From assembly GCA_008501635.1 (NCBI GenBank), contig QQUJ01000006.1, forward strand, positions 50,089-114,088: a stretch of 64,000 nucleotides of DNA. Direction: 5' to 3'. The number at the start of each line of letters is the position of its first letter. Positions within the stretch are counted from its first letter, which is position 1. This stretch comes from Pseudomonadota bacterium. GTDB lineage: Bacteria; Pseudomonadota; Gammaproteobacteria; QQUJ01. The notes under the pieces are model-generated. The model was not told where the DNA came from, did not search any database, and worked only from the letters and a program-made list of their open reading frames with translations. Positions 57,608-64,000 of the stretch are shown here, in pieces. A program made the translations under genes and the position numbers.

Positions 57608-58150
57608 CTATTGCTTGGGCGTCGTTCTGACCCGCAGGTAATCGACGATCTGCTGGGTCTCTTTCTCGTCGATCCATTCCGGTGCTTTGGCGCGCATGCG
57701 GGTCACGACGTGCAGCCAAGCGGATGAACTGTCACGCTCCCTCTTCACCTGCTCGTAGATCCGATCGAGCTCATGACACCCGGTGCAGCGCTCCCGAAAC
57801 AGCAGCTTGGGGCTCTCGATCTCGTCCGCCTGCACCACCTCGCCGCTCGCGGTGCGCTCCTCGATATAGGTCAGGAGGCGTTCGATATCCGCTTCGGAGA
57901 GCCAGTAGGCCCCGCCCTCCCAACGTTCGCGCATCTTGGCAACCACATGGCGGCGCTGCTCCTGATTGAGCTCGACTAGAAAGACGCGCTCCGCGGGATG
58001 GCACTCTCCGCACTTCTCCTCGAAGAAGCGCTCCTCTTCCGACGTGGCGGATTTCCCCTGGGTTTCGGCGAGCGCGGAAAGCGGCATCGCCAACAAACCC
58101 GCGAAGAACAAGACGCAAGCATAGCTACCCTTTCGACTGAATCGTTTCAT
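57608..58150 (-). CDS. Exported dihaem c-type cytochrome
   Basis: 180 residues. Signal peptide (YACVLFFAGLLAMPLSALA), then two CxxCH heme sites (CGECH and CTGCH), each followed by a Met/Trp-containing helical segment (VAKMRERW, VTRMRAKAPEW), suggesting two similar modules. Periplasmic electron carrier; partner unknown. Confidence 0.87.
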   Translation of the reverse strand: MKRFSRKGSYACVLFFAGLLAMPLSALAETQGKSATSEEERFFEEKCGECHPAERVFLVELNQEQRRHVVAKMRERWEGGAYWLSEADIERLLTYIEERTASGEVVQADEIESPKLLFRERCTGCHELDRIYEQVKRERDSSSAWLHVVTRMRAKAPEWIDEKETQQIVDYLRVRTTPKQ

Positions 58151-58283
58151 TCCCGCGGCCCCTTCCCGAGCTGATTTATCTCAACTACATATCGAGAATG
58201 GCGGTTAAGGGCCATATAGCGCTGGGGATACTGAATACTAGGTAGGGAGAGGTACGAGACTCGAATGGGCGGTCGATCTTCAA

Positions 58284-58319
58284 CAAAAAAACCCGCCGAC
58301 TCAATCGAACACAGCGGGT
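58284..58319 (-). terminator. Rho-independent terminator after nnrU-like gene
   Basis: On the minus strand ACCCGC...GCGGGT is followed by seven T. It lies about 95 bases after the nnrU-like stop. Confidence 0.7.
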
Positions 58320-58414
58320 CTTCATACGTGGCGCCCGGGGACAGACAAGCTTGTCAGGAACAGGTTTACTTATCCCATCCCTGGGATTCGCCCTGAAAGA
58401 CCAGTTGCCACTAT

Positions 58415-58984
58415 TCAAATAGTCAACGGAACTCCGGTAAAGAATTCATGGAAGTAAAACGCGAGCTCGGATAATGCGAGGCCGACCGCTATCAGGGCAA
58501 TATCCTGTCCCCAACCGTCAGGTTTGCTGGGCTTCATCCATTCGCCATGGCGGCGGCTAATAGTGAACATGGCTACCAGGCTCCAGGCGCCGATGACCGA
58601 AAACAGCAGTACCGAACGGCTGTCGCCGTTCATCAACAAGTGGGCGATTGCCCAGATCAATACTCCGGTGAGCTGTGGATGGCGTAGGAACCGCTTTATT
58701 CGGGTGGCCGGAAAGTACGCTGCAACAAAAAAAATGAAACTAATGACGACCAGCAGCATGGCCGGATGCCTCAGCGCCGCAGGCGGAGTGTAAATGTGCG
58801 ACGGCATGGAACTGCGCCAGCCCAATACAATCAACACCAGGCCGGCCACGATGCACAACGCAAAGATACCCTGGTACGCTGCATTGCCTACGCGGGTTAT
58901 GATCGATTGCCGTCTATTGGCGAAAACAGAGGGGAAGAGATGCACACCTACCCAAATCATCAAACCTGCGATAAGTAATTCCAC
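58415..58984 (-). CDS. NnrU family membrane protein
   Basis: 189 residues, about five to six membrane helices. It opens LLIAGLMIWVGVHLFPS as in NnrU/methanethiol-methyltransferase-like proteins and has conserved His (RHPAML, FLRHPQLTGVLIWAIAHL). NnrU is linked to nitrite/NO reductase expression or assembly in denitrifiers. Its role here is open. Confidence 0.85.
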   Translation of the reverse strand: MELLIAGLMIWVGVHLFPSVFANRRQSIITRVGNAAYQGIFALCIVAGLVLIVLGWRSSMPSHIYTPPAALRHPAMLLVVISFIFFVAAYFPATRIKRFLRHPQLTGVLIWAIAHLLMNGDSRSVLLFSVIGAWSLVAMFTISRRHGEWMKPSKPDGWGQDIALIAVGLALSELAFYFHEFFTGVPLTI

Positions 58985-59219
58985 ATCTGGCTCCTTCAGT
59001 AGTACACCGGGTGTCTACTTGTTAATAGTTCGCATTGTCAGGGAAGGCAAATCGAATCAGGTGGGGTCGTTTGCTTATTATGGACCCGTCGCAGTGAACC
59101 GAGCAGCTGCCGCCACCCCAATCAACCGCCTGGTTCAGGCTCTCAAGAATGAAAAACCCACTGACTCGATCGGAACATGGCAATTTACCAAAGCCGAGTA
59201 GATCTTGAAAATCACAGGG

Positions 59220-60164
59220 TCACAGGTTGCTGGTCGCACCGCGTAACGCAATACCTTGAATCCACCGCGCGATTCTCGCCCAGGTCTCTTCTTTGTTGAC
59301 CTCGTTGAGCACCTCGTGGCGCGCACCCGCGATCAGATCCACTTCGACGGACTCCACGCCTCCGGACCTCAACAAATACTGCAGCCTGCGCACCCCTGCC
59401 CCGTAACCCCCAACGGGGTCGGCTCCACCGCTGATCAGCAAAGTGGGTAAATGGGCCGGGATCACGCCGCCCTCTTTCACCCTGTACAACCCGAATTGAC
59501 CGCGCAGCAGATCCATCCAGAACTGGTTGGTACAGGCAAATCCGCACAGCGGGTCGGCAAGGTATTGGTCGACCTGTTCTGAATCGCGACTCAGCCAGTC
59601 ATAGGCGGTGCGATTGGGCTTGAAGCGACGGTTGAAGGATTGGAAGGTCAGCGCACTCATCAGTCCGCTCTTGCCCCGGCCACCCAGTCGCACCTTCTCA
59701 AGCCAGGAAACCAGAACGCCCGCGCTGAGCAGGAACCTGGCGTTGAGCCCGGACCCCGTCAGCAGCAAACCATCGCAGCCCTCGGCTTCCTCCATCACCG
59801 CCGCCAACGCGACATACGAGCCCATGCTGTGCCCCAGCACAACCAGCGGAAGGTTGGTCGCAGTTGCATGGATATGGCGCTTAAGCTGATTGAGGTCAGA
59901 CACCACTTTCCGCCAGCCGCCCTGGTCGGCGTAGTGCCCGCGATCCTCGTTCGCACAATCGGCACCATGGCCCCGATGCCCGATCGCCCATGTGTTGATG
60001 TGGTGATCCGCCAGGTACTCGGCAAATGGCTCGTAACGCCCGACGTGCTCAGACATGCCGTGAGCCAGGAGCAAGGTTGCCTTTGGCTCGCTCGCCAACC
60101 ATGCCCGATAGGGGATCGCGTGATGGTCCGGTGAGGGTATGAAATTATCGTGATAGCGGTGCAT
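59220..60164 (-). CDS. Alpha/beta hydrolase, lysophospholipase/monoglyceride lipase type
   Basis: 314 residues. Oxyanion region LLLAHGMSEHVGRYEPFAEYL, DHRGHG-like segment GHRGHGADC, nucleophile elbow LGHSMGS and C-terminal GARHEVLNE supply the catalytic set. Last typical host-like gene before the AT-rich mobile segment. Confidence 0.9.
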   Translation of the reverse strand: MHRYHDNFIPSPDHHAIPYRAWLASEPKATLLLAHGMSEHVGRYEPFAEYLADHHINTWAIGHRGHGADCANEDRGHYADQGGWRKVVSDLNQLKRHIHATATNLPLVVLGHSMGSYVALAAVMEEAEGCDGLLLTGSGLNARFLLSAGVLVSWLEKVRLGGRGKSGLMSALTFQSFNRRFKPNRTAYDWLSRDSEQVDQYLADPLCGFACTNQFWMDLLRGQFGLYRVKEGGVIPAHLPTLLISGGADPVGGYGAGVRRLQYLLRSGGVESVEVDLIAGARHEVLNEVNKEETWARIARWIQGIALRGATSNL

Positions 60165-60225
60165 GCATTCCAGGCAGCCTCTCGACGGGGTCGGGTGGAG
60201 TAGTCACTGCTGAAAATAAATCTGT

Positions 60226-60262
60226 CCTGGTTTCTGTATCCCGGTTTCTAGTCCCGGTTTCT
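60226..60262. repeat. Three short direct repeats downstream of reverse transcriptase gene
   Basis: The decamer CCYGGTTTCT occurs at 60226, 60240 and 60253, with a 13-14 base period, directly after the RT stop codon. Role unknown; it may mark the left boundary of the acquired segment. Confidence 0.45.
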
Positions 60263-60263
60263 C

Positions 60264-61196
60264 CTATTTTCTCTTCACATATTCATGGATCATGATTTTC
60301 TGCAATACTTCCTGGCCATACTTCTTTTCTAGCGAACGAAGAAAACCTGGCTCCACAGATTTTATGTAAGACAAGTACCCCCTCAGATAGGACATATCTT
60401 CTTCTGCGATACTTTGATTTATGTATGAATAGACCAATGCCTTAATTGCTCTCTTTTTTTGACGGCCGATAGATACGCGCCGATCGGGAGTAATATATAA
60501 ACCCGTGACCATTTTTTTGTGTTTTCTAGAAGTGAAAATTGTTTTTTCCGCATTTATTCTGATTTTTGGCGATTTGTTTTTTCTCAATACCCCCTTAACA
60601 CCCTCGAATACCTCCTGAAGGACCATTGGCTCATTAGTAGAAAAGTAAAGATCATCGGCATATCTTGTATAAACAACCCCCTTTTTAACACATGCATCTG
60701 CAATTTCAGTATCAATATTAAACAGTATCGCATTGCTCAACATGGGTGAACTCGGCGCACCAATAGTGATTCTACCGTCTTTACATACAATCATACCGAT
60801 CTTATTTACATCTGACCGCGACAACTGAAACGGTAATACATCTATACTGTTTTTGAGCAAATTGGAAACATCGCGAACCAAAATTGAAGGGAAGAAGCCT
60901 TCAAAGTCTATTCGCAATAAGAAATTATTCGCAATATGCGTTTCAGCAAGTTGCTTTATGTTTCTTCCCTCTCGATACGAGAAAACGGCACTATGAATAG
61001 GTAGATGACAAAACAAATTACTAACAAGCCAACGCTGCAGAAACTTCAATTCTTTTGCAGGATGAGAAATAATTCTTAACCCCCCATTTTTCTTTGCTAT
61101 CTTATAAGTCTTATACCGATGACTCGCAGTTCTCACCACCTTATCCAGGTAAGCAGAATCCAGGCCGGTTTCTTGTGCAATTCTTTTTACTATCAT
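60264..61196 (-). CDS. Retron reverse transcriptase (Eco1/St85-like)
   Basis: 310 residues, normal retron RT length. The palm has LRIDFEGFFPSI (first catalytic Asp) and the YADD box in TRYADDLYFS. The retron-type VTG motif is in KMVTGLYITPD. It uses the adjacent msr-msd RNA as template and primes from an internal guanosine 2'-OH to make branched RNA-DNA. Start ATG overlaps the effector stop (ATGA), so the two proteins are made together. Base use is strikingly AT-rich compared with the host genes, indicating transfer. Confidence 0.95.
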   Translation of the reverse strand: MIVKRIAQETGLDSAYLDKVVRTASHRYKTYKIAKKNGGLRIISHPAKELKFLQRWLVSNLFCHLPIHSAVFSYREGRNIKQLAETHIANNFLLRIDFEGFFPSILVRDVSNLLKNSIDVLPFQLSRSDVNKIGMIVCKDGRITIGAPSSPMLSNAILFNIDTEIADACVKKGVVYTRYADDLYFSTNEPMVLQEVFEGVKGVLRKNKSPKIRINAEKTIFTSRKHKKMVTGLYITPDRRVSIGRQKKRAIKALVYSYINQSIAEEDMSYLRGYLSYIKSVEPGFLRSLEKKYGQEVLQKIMIHEYVKRK

Positions 61197-62110
61197 GTCT
61201 GCCCACCCTGTAGCATTTCTATAAGGCGTGGCGCATGATTCGAGTAATGAGACATAGCGATGGTATGAAACTTTCTTTCATCGTAATAACGGTAGTCGAG
61301 AAAAGGATCGACGTGCCTCGCAACAAAATACTCGTACTCGTCACCTCTACGATTGACGTAATTCGAAGCGCACAAAATGGACAGAATTTGTCTTAGTTCG
61401 ATATCGTCAACGCTACCCCTAAACATTTTCACTATAGATATTTTTAACGCAGCGAAATCCACAATCCGAAATAGTCGAATTAATTCGAATATAAGATAGA
61501 ATTTTTCTCTACCTTCTAGACTATCGTAATAGTCGCAAACGAACCTTTTGGCATTCCTGGTACGTAACCTATCAACGAGTCTATTGCCAACAGTTTCAAA
61601 AGAAAGGGGCTTTTTTTTATAGTCCAACAGAATTGTCGATCTAAAGATCGATTTTTCGTTTACAAGATCGATGGGGCCGAGGTTGATAAAGGAATCACCC
61701 TGCCAATTTATGTCATTTACAACCAATATCTTTTTGGCAGCTTTACTATTGGAAAAGAATCCAATTTCCGCAATAGCTCCGGGGCTCTCAGGAAAAATGA
61801 GAATGCAGTCGGCAATATCAGCTACAAGCGCCTCAAACTTCGCCAAATTAATGAAATGGGGTTCATTGTAAGTAGTTAGATCCCGCATCGCCGTTTCAGC
61901 CAGAAAGAAACGGAATCTTCCTAGCCTCCCGTCACAAGGTGCGTAACGGAGAAAGCGCTTTCTCATAGAGCGCGATCGCGCCTTAACTGACCCCCCACAC
62001 ACGAACACAACGTGCCGGTCGCGACGCTGGAATACGGGTTTCTCACGAAAAATAGAAGCTGCCTCCCCTAGCAATGATTCACCGCTAGGGGAAGCAAACT
62101 GATGGTTCAT
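61193..62110 (-). CDS. Retron effector, nucleoside-deoxyribosyltransferase-like (St85/Eco1 family)
   Basis: 305 residues from ATG 62110 (MNHQFASPSGESLLGEA). An open frame to 62209 would translate through the msd hairpin and is rejected. The N-terminal half is a nucleoside 2-deoxyribosyltransferase-like fold: HVVFVCGGS at the start and FPESPGAIAEIGFFSNSKAA with the likely catalytic Glu. The C-terminal ~120 residues look like a winged-helix domain (RQILSILCASNYVNRRGDEYEY). In the Eco1 and St85 retrons the homologous protein is the toxin held in check by RT-msDNA; the Eco1 effector is reported to hydrolyse NAD+. A GAAG ribosome-binding site sits seven bases upstream. Confidence 0.88.
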   Translation of the reverse strand: MNHQFASPSGESLLGEAASIFREKPVFQRRDRHVVFVCGGSVKARSRSMRKRFLRYAPCDGRLGRFRFFLAETAMRDLTTYNEPHFINLAKFEALVADIADCILIFPESPGAIAEIGFFSNSKAAKKILVVNDINWQGDSFINLGPIDLVNEKSIFRSTILLDYKKKPLSFETVGNRLVDRLRTRNAKRFVCDYYDSLEGREKFYLIFELIRLFRIVDFAALKISIVKMFRGSVDDIELRQILSILCASNYVNRRGDEYEYFVARHVDPFLDYRYYDERKFHTIAMSHYSNHAPRLIEMLQGGQT

Positions 62111-62130
62111 TCCTATTCTTCTTTCCCTAT

Positions 62131-62281
62131 GTCTCTTACACGAAGCGGGGCGGGAATTGACTTCCCGCGAGCAGCGGGAAATCAATTCCCGCCCAAGAAT
62201 GTCAATCAATACAATTCAGCCTGGCTAAACACCCGGCATAGAGCATTTGATGTACCAAACGAAATGCCCAGCTAAGAGACA
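62131..62281 (-). ncRNA. Retron msr-msd noncoding RNA
   Basis: Read 5' to 3' on the minus strand: a1 GTCTCTTA (62280-62273), branch context CTTAGC with the likely priming guanosine at 62272, and msr hairpin 1 (stem 62269-62262 with 62248-62241, loop containing GTTT). Next come msr hairpin 2 (62237-62219, seven-base loop TGTTTAG), the long msd hairpin (62194-62148) and a2 TAAGAGAC (62138-62131), perfectly complementary to a1. Order, spacing and the TTAGC context match the Eco1 RNA. Length about 150 nt. Ends are inferred. Confidence 0.85.
62148..62194 (-). repeat. msd hairpin of the retron RNA
   Basis: Inverted repeat of 13 bp (GGGCGGGAATTGA / TCAATTCCCGCCC), one C/A mismatch and 7 bp more (TTCCCGC / GCGGGAA) around a five-base loop. 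It lies wholly upstream of the effector ATG and is the region copied into msDNA. Confidence 0.9.
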
Positions 62282-62287
62282 AAGAAA

Positions 62288-62316
62288 AGAATACGTAGAT
62301 TCCTGCCGCTAATCAA
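62288..62316 (-). promoter_or_regulatory. Probable sigma-70 promoter of the retron
   Basis: TTGATT (62316-62311) and TATTCT (62293-62288) are separated by exactly 17 bases. Transcription would start about seven bases later, near 62281, right at the a1 repeat, as expected for a retron RNA leader. Confidence 0.65.
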
Positions 62317-62344
62317 CGCACCCCGTCTACATGACGTCTACACG

Positions 62345-62366
62345 AAAAAACCCGCGCTAGGTGGGC
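62345..62366 (-). terminator. tRNA-trailer terminator
   Basis: CCCACCTAGCGCGGG followed by six T on the minus strand, just downstream of the tRNA-Thr 3' fragment. The stem has one mismatch. Probably the original terminator of the tRNA transcript. Confidence 0.6.
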
Positions 62367-62387
62367 TCTCGTAACTTATTGATTTAA

Positions 62388-62432
62388 TGGCGCTGACAGC
62401 AGAATTTGAACCCCCAACCTACCGATTACAAA
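62388..62432 (-). pseudogene. 3' fragment of tRNA-Thr(UGU), probable attachment-site remnant
   Basis: On the minus strand, from the anticodon loop TTTGTAA through the T loop TTCAAAT to the encoded CCA, the 45 bases align without gaps to the 3' part of E. coli tRNA-Thr(UGU). The 5' part is absent: sequence upstream of the anticodon loop does not continue a tRNA. A break at the anticodon loop is typical of tyrosine-integrase attachment sites in tRNA genes. The T stem has decayed, so it is not functional. Confidence 0.75.
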
Positions 62433-62509
62433 TTACTGAAAAAGGTGCCAGATTTATTTCTAGCAAATCAATCGAGACTGACGTTCCCCCAAAAAAACGG
62501 ACAGTAAAA

Positions 62510-63370
62510 TTAAGGGGCATGCTTCGCTTCAAACTGCGCCGGGCTCATGTAACCGAGATACGAGTGGCGACGCTGCCGATTGTAGAACACCTCGATGTAT
62601 TCAAACAGGCTCTGCTTGGCTTCGCTATGTGTTCGGTAATCTTCATGATCAACCAACTCGGTTTTCAGTGTGCCGAAAAAACTTTCTGCCACCGCGTTAT
62701 CTAAGCACTCCCCCTTGCGGCTCATGCTGCACCTCAGCCCCTGTGTACGAAGCAACTCTTGATAGCCCCTCGACGCGTAGGTACTGCCTTGATCGGAGTG
62801 AACGATCGCACCCCTTACCTTCCCGCGGCGCCACAGCGCCATTGTTAGCGCATCCTGGACCAACAGACTATTGTTCCGATTACTCATGGCCCAGCCAATG
62901 ATTTGGCGTGAGAACAGATCGAGCACCATCGCCAGGTAGAGCCACCCCTGGCGGGTGGCGACGCAGGTGGTGTCCGTTACCCAGGCCTCATCTGGCGCAG
63001 AACGCTGAAAATCACGGCACAGCAAATCGGGTGCCGGGTTGTGGGTGTGCTTGGAGTCGGTGGTGATGACAAACTTCTTCGCCATCTTTGATTGAATATC
63101 ACCCGCTTTCATCAGCCGTACCACACGGTTCACGCCGACACGCTCGCCGGCTTGCTCAAGATCTTTATGGATGCGCGGCGAACCGTAGATCCGTCGACTC
63201 TTCTGGTGAAAGTGGTTGATCTTGGCGGTTAGCGCCTTGTTTTCACGTGCTCTAGCGCTTTCGGGACGGTCCCACCATGCGTAGTACCCACTGGAAGAGA
63301 CTTCCAGCACGCGACACATCCGTGCAATCTTATGCTGGTGGCGATGGGCGCGTATAAAGGCGTACTTCAC
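62510..63370 (-). CDS. IS3-family transposase OrfB (DDE integrase domain)
   Basis: 286 residues from GTG. Catalytic residues: Asp in VTDTTC, Asp in VHSDQGS and Glu in NAVAESFFGTLK. An N-terminal HTH_21-like region (RRIYGSPRIHKDL) is present. Normally made as OrfAB fusion by -1 frameshifting upstream. It overlaps the orfA stop by four bases. Confidence 0.95.
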   Translation of the reverse strand: MKYAFIRAHRHQHKIARMCRVLEVSSSGYYAWWDRPESARARENKALTAKINHFHQKSRRIYGSPRIHKDLEQAGERVGVNRVVRLMKAGDIQSKMAKKFVITTDSKHTHNPAPDLLCRDFQRSAPDEAWVTDTTCVATRQGWLYLAMVLDLFSRQIIGWAMSNRNNSLLVQDALTMALWRRGKVRGAIVHSDQGSTYASRGYQELLRTQGLRCSMSRKGECLDNAVAESFFGTLKTELVDHEDYRTHSEAKQSLFEYIEVFYNRQRRHSYLGYMSPAQFEAKHAP

Positions 63371-63675
63371 CGCAGTTCCTTGGCAAAGTACGCGGCGGCC
63401 TTTTTTAGAATTTCGACCTCCTCTCGAAGCCGCTCATTTTCCTGTTTCAAGCGGGTGCGTTCGCTTTGATCGCCCTTTTTGGGGCGGCCCCGGCCGATAA
63501 AAGCAAGGTCGCCCTGCTCCGAGAGTTGCGCCTTCCATTTGTACAGCTGATTTCTTCGAACACCGAGCTCTCGTGCGATCTCGCTGGATGGGCGATCTGA
63601 GGATTCCATCAAGCGAACCGCTTCTTGCTTGAACTCTTTGGGGTAGGTCTTGTACGGCTTTCTCTTCGTCGTCAT
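63367..63675 (-). CDS. IS3-family transposase OrfA (HTH protein)
   Basis: 102 residues starting MTTKRKPYKTYP. Helix-turn-helix (SSEIARELGVRRNQLYKWKA) plus a leucine zipper (RLKQENERLREEVEILKKA). The heptamer A-AAA-AAG in CTA-AAA-AAG (63406-63400) is a classic -1 slippery site leading into orfB. An ATG at 63699 is an alternative start. Confidence 0.93.
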   Translation of the reverse strand: MTTKRKPYKTYPKEFKQEAVRLMESSDRPSSEIARELGVRRNQLYKWKAQLSEQGDLAFIGRGRPKKGDQSERTRLKQENERLREEVEILKKAAAYFAKELR

Positions 63676-63774
63676 TGGAACACTCCTAGCAGCGATCATT
63701 GTCGCTGATTAAAAGTGTCCGTTAAACTGGGGGAGGTTCAGACTGACCCTATTGAACCCATGGATTATTGAAAC

Positions 63775-64000
63775 TAAGGAACGTCTGAATAAGTGATGCA
63801 AACCAGCACGGCCGATTCAATATGTTTGTGTTTTTCATCATAAGGAGCGTTTGCAGGCAGTATTCGGCTCAACATGGGCCGTTTTCTAGCCGTTTTGTGC
63901 GCCGTTGCGGTTTATCAGGCGCACCAATCCTATGTCGGGCATCGCAATCGTCGCCGCGCCAGGTACAGATTGGTCAATGCACTCAGTACAAACAAGGCAT
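63775..64000. mobile_element. End of a second insertion sequence, running off the window
   Basis: A putative terminus GGAACGTCTGAATAAGTG at about 63775 precedes the C-terminus of a transposase reading frame on the minus strand. The terminus resembles that of the 149-bp element at 5364. Family probably IS5-like; only the end is visible. Confidence 0.55.
63930..64000 (-). CDS. Transposase C-terminus, partial
   Basis: The last ~22 codons read ALFVLSALTNLYLARRRL then CPT and stop. This hydrophobic-then-basic ending (ALxNLYxxRRRL) is typical of IS5-family DDE transposases. The rest lies beyond the window. Confidence 0.55.
   Translation of the reverse strand, partial: ALFVLSALTNLYLARRRLRCPT

Larger units (their letters stand above)
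62479..63750 (-). mobile_element. IS3-family insertion sequence, complete
   Basis: 1272 bp. Imperfect 25-bp terminal inverted repeats (18 of 25 match) at 62479-62503 and 63726-63750, beginning TG and ending CA. They are flanked by a 3-bp direct duplication GAC (62476-62478 and 63751-63753). Contains orfA and orfB with an A-AAA-AAG frameshift site. Appears intact and recently inserted. Confidence 0.92.

Noticed and set aside
60226..60262. CRISPR array
   Set aside because: Only three 10-base repeats with 3-4 base spacing; no repeat-spacer structure and no cas genes.
62111..62209. N-terminal extension of the retron effector
   Set aside because: It runs through the a2 repeat and msd hairpin, has no good ribosome-binding site and would destroy the retron RNA layout.

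Overview
The window looks like chromosome of a chemolithotrophic gammaproteobacterium close to the Chromatiales. The main clue is a NiFe hydrogenase operon in the order hynS-isp1-isp2-hynL, the arrangement known from purple sulfur bacteria. Supporting clues are a CuA-type heme-copper reductase, several c-type cytochromes, glutathione-linked formaldehyde oxidation, an acryloyl-CoA reductase, ATP-type PEP carboxykinase and many c-di-GMP and two-component genes. Most of the window is GC-rich. The last ~4 kb is clearly more AT-rich and mobile.

Layout. 1-5.2 kb: a CuA heme-copper reductase with NO-reductase-like active-site residues (minus strand), a PAS histidine kinase/FixJ-type regulator pair, and heme O synthase. 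5.3-8.3 kb: a small inverted-repeat element, formaldehyde detoxification (frmA-fghA) and dodecin. 8.4-12 kb: an HDOD protein, a receiver protein with a possible PilZ-like tail, a cupin and small proteins. 11.9-15 kb: the zinc regulon (znuA facing zur-znuC-znuB, with a probable Zur operator between). 15.2-25 kb: acuI, a receiver-PAS-GGDEF-EAL protein beside an HDOD-GAF-histidine kinase, then a plus-strand run of a MinD/FleN-like ATPase, a eukaryotic-type chorismate-mutase homologue, a carbonic-anhydrase-like CxDxR protein and an unknown protein. 25-34 kb: pckA, SHOCT proteins, a trihaem cytochrome, a Crp/Fnr regulator with a hemerythrin and ferredoxin, a lone S24 domain and an AI-2E-type permease. 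34-42 kb: a NYN nuclease, a DUF3014 protein and the Hyn hydrogenase operon. 42-60 kb: mixed housekeeping and membrane or secreted proteins, a hybrid kinase, an exported AlgH-like protein, a dihaem cytochrome, an NnrU-like protein and a lysophospholipase-like hydrolase.

60.2-62.3 kb holds the most interesting system: a complete retron on the minus strand. Its order is promoter, msr-msd noncoding RNA, a nucleoside-deoxyribosyltransferase-like effector and a reverse transcriptase (YADD, VTG), which is the layout of the Eco1/St85 (type II-A) anti-phage retrons. The noncoding RNA can be read directly: 8-nt a1/a2 repeats, a CTTAGC branch-site context, two msr hairpins with U-rich loops and a long msd hairpin. 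The effector start must be moved inward, to 62110, to free this RNA.

Immediately beyond lies the 3' part of a tRNA-Thr(UGU) gene, cut at the anticodon loop (a probable attachment-site scar). Next come a complete IS3-family element with a 3-bp target duplication and the end of a second insertion sequence running off the window. No integrase and no CRISPR array were seen.
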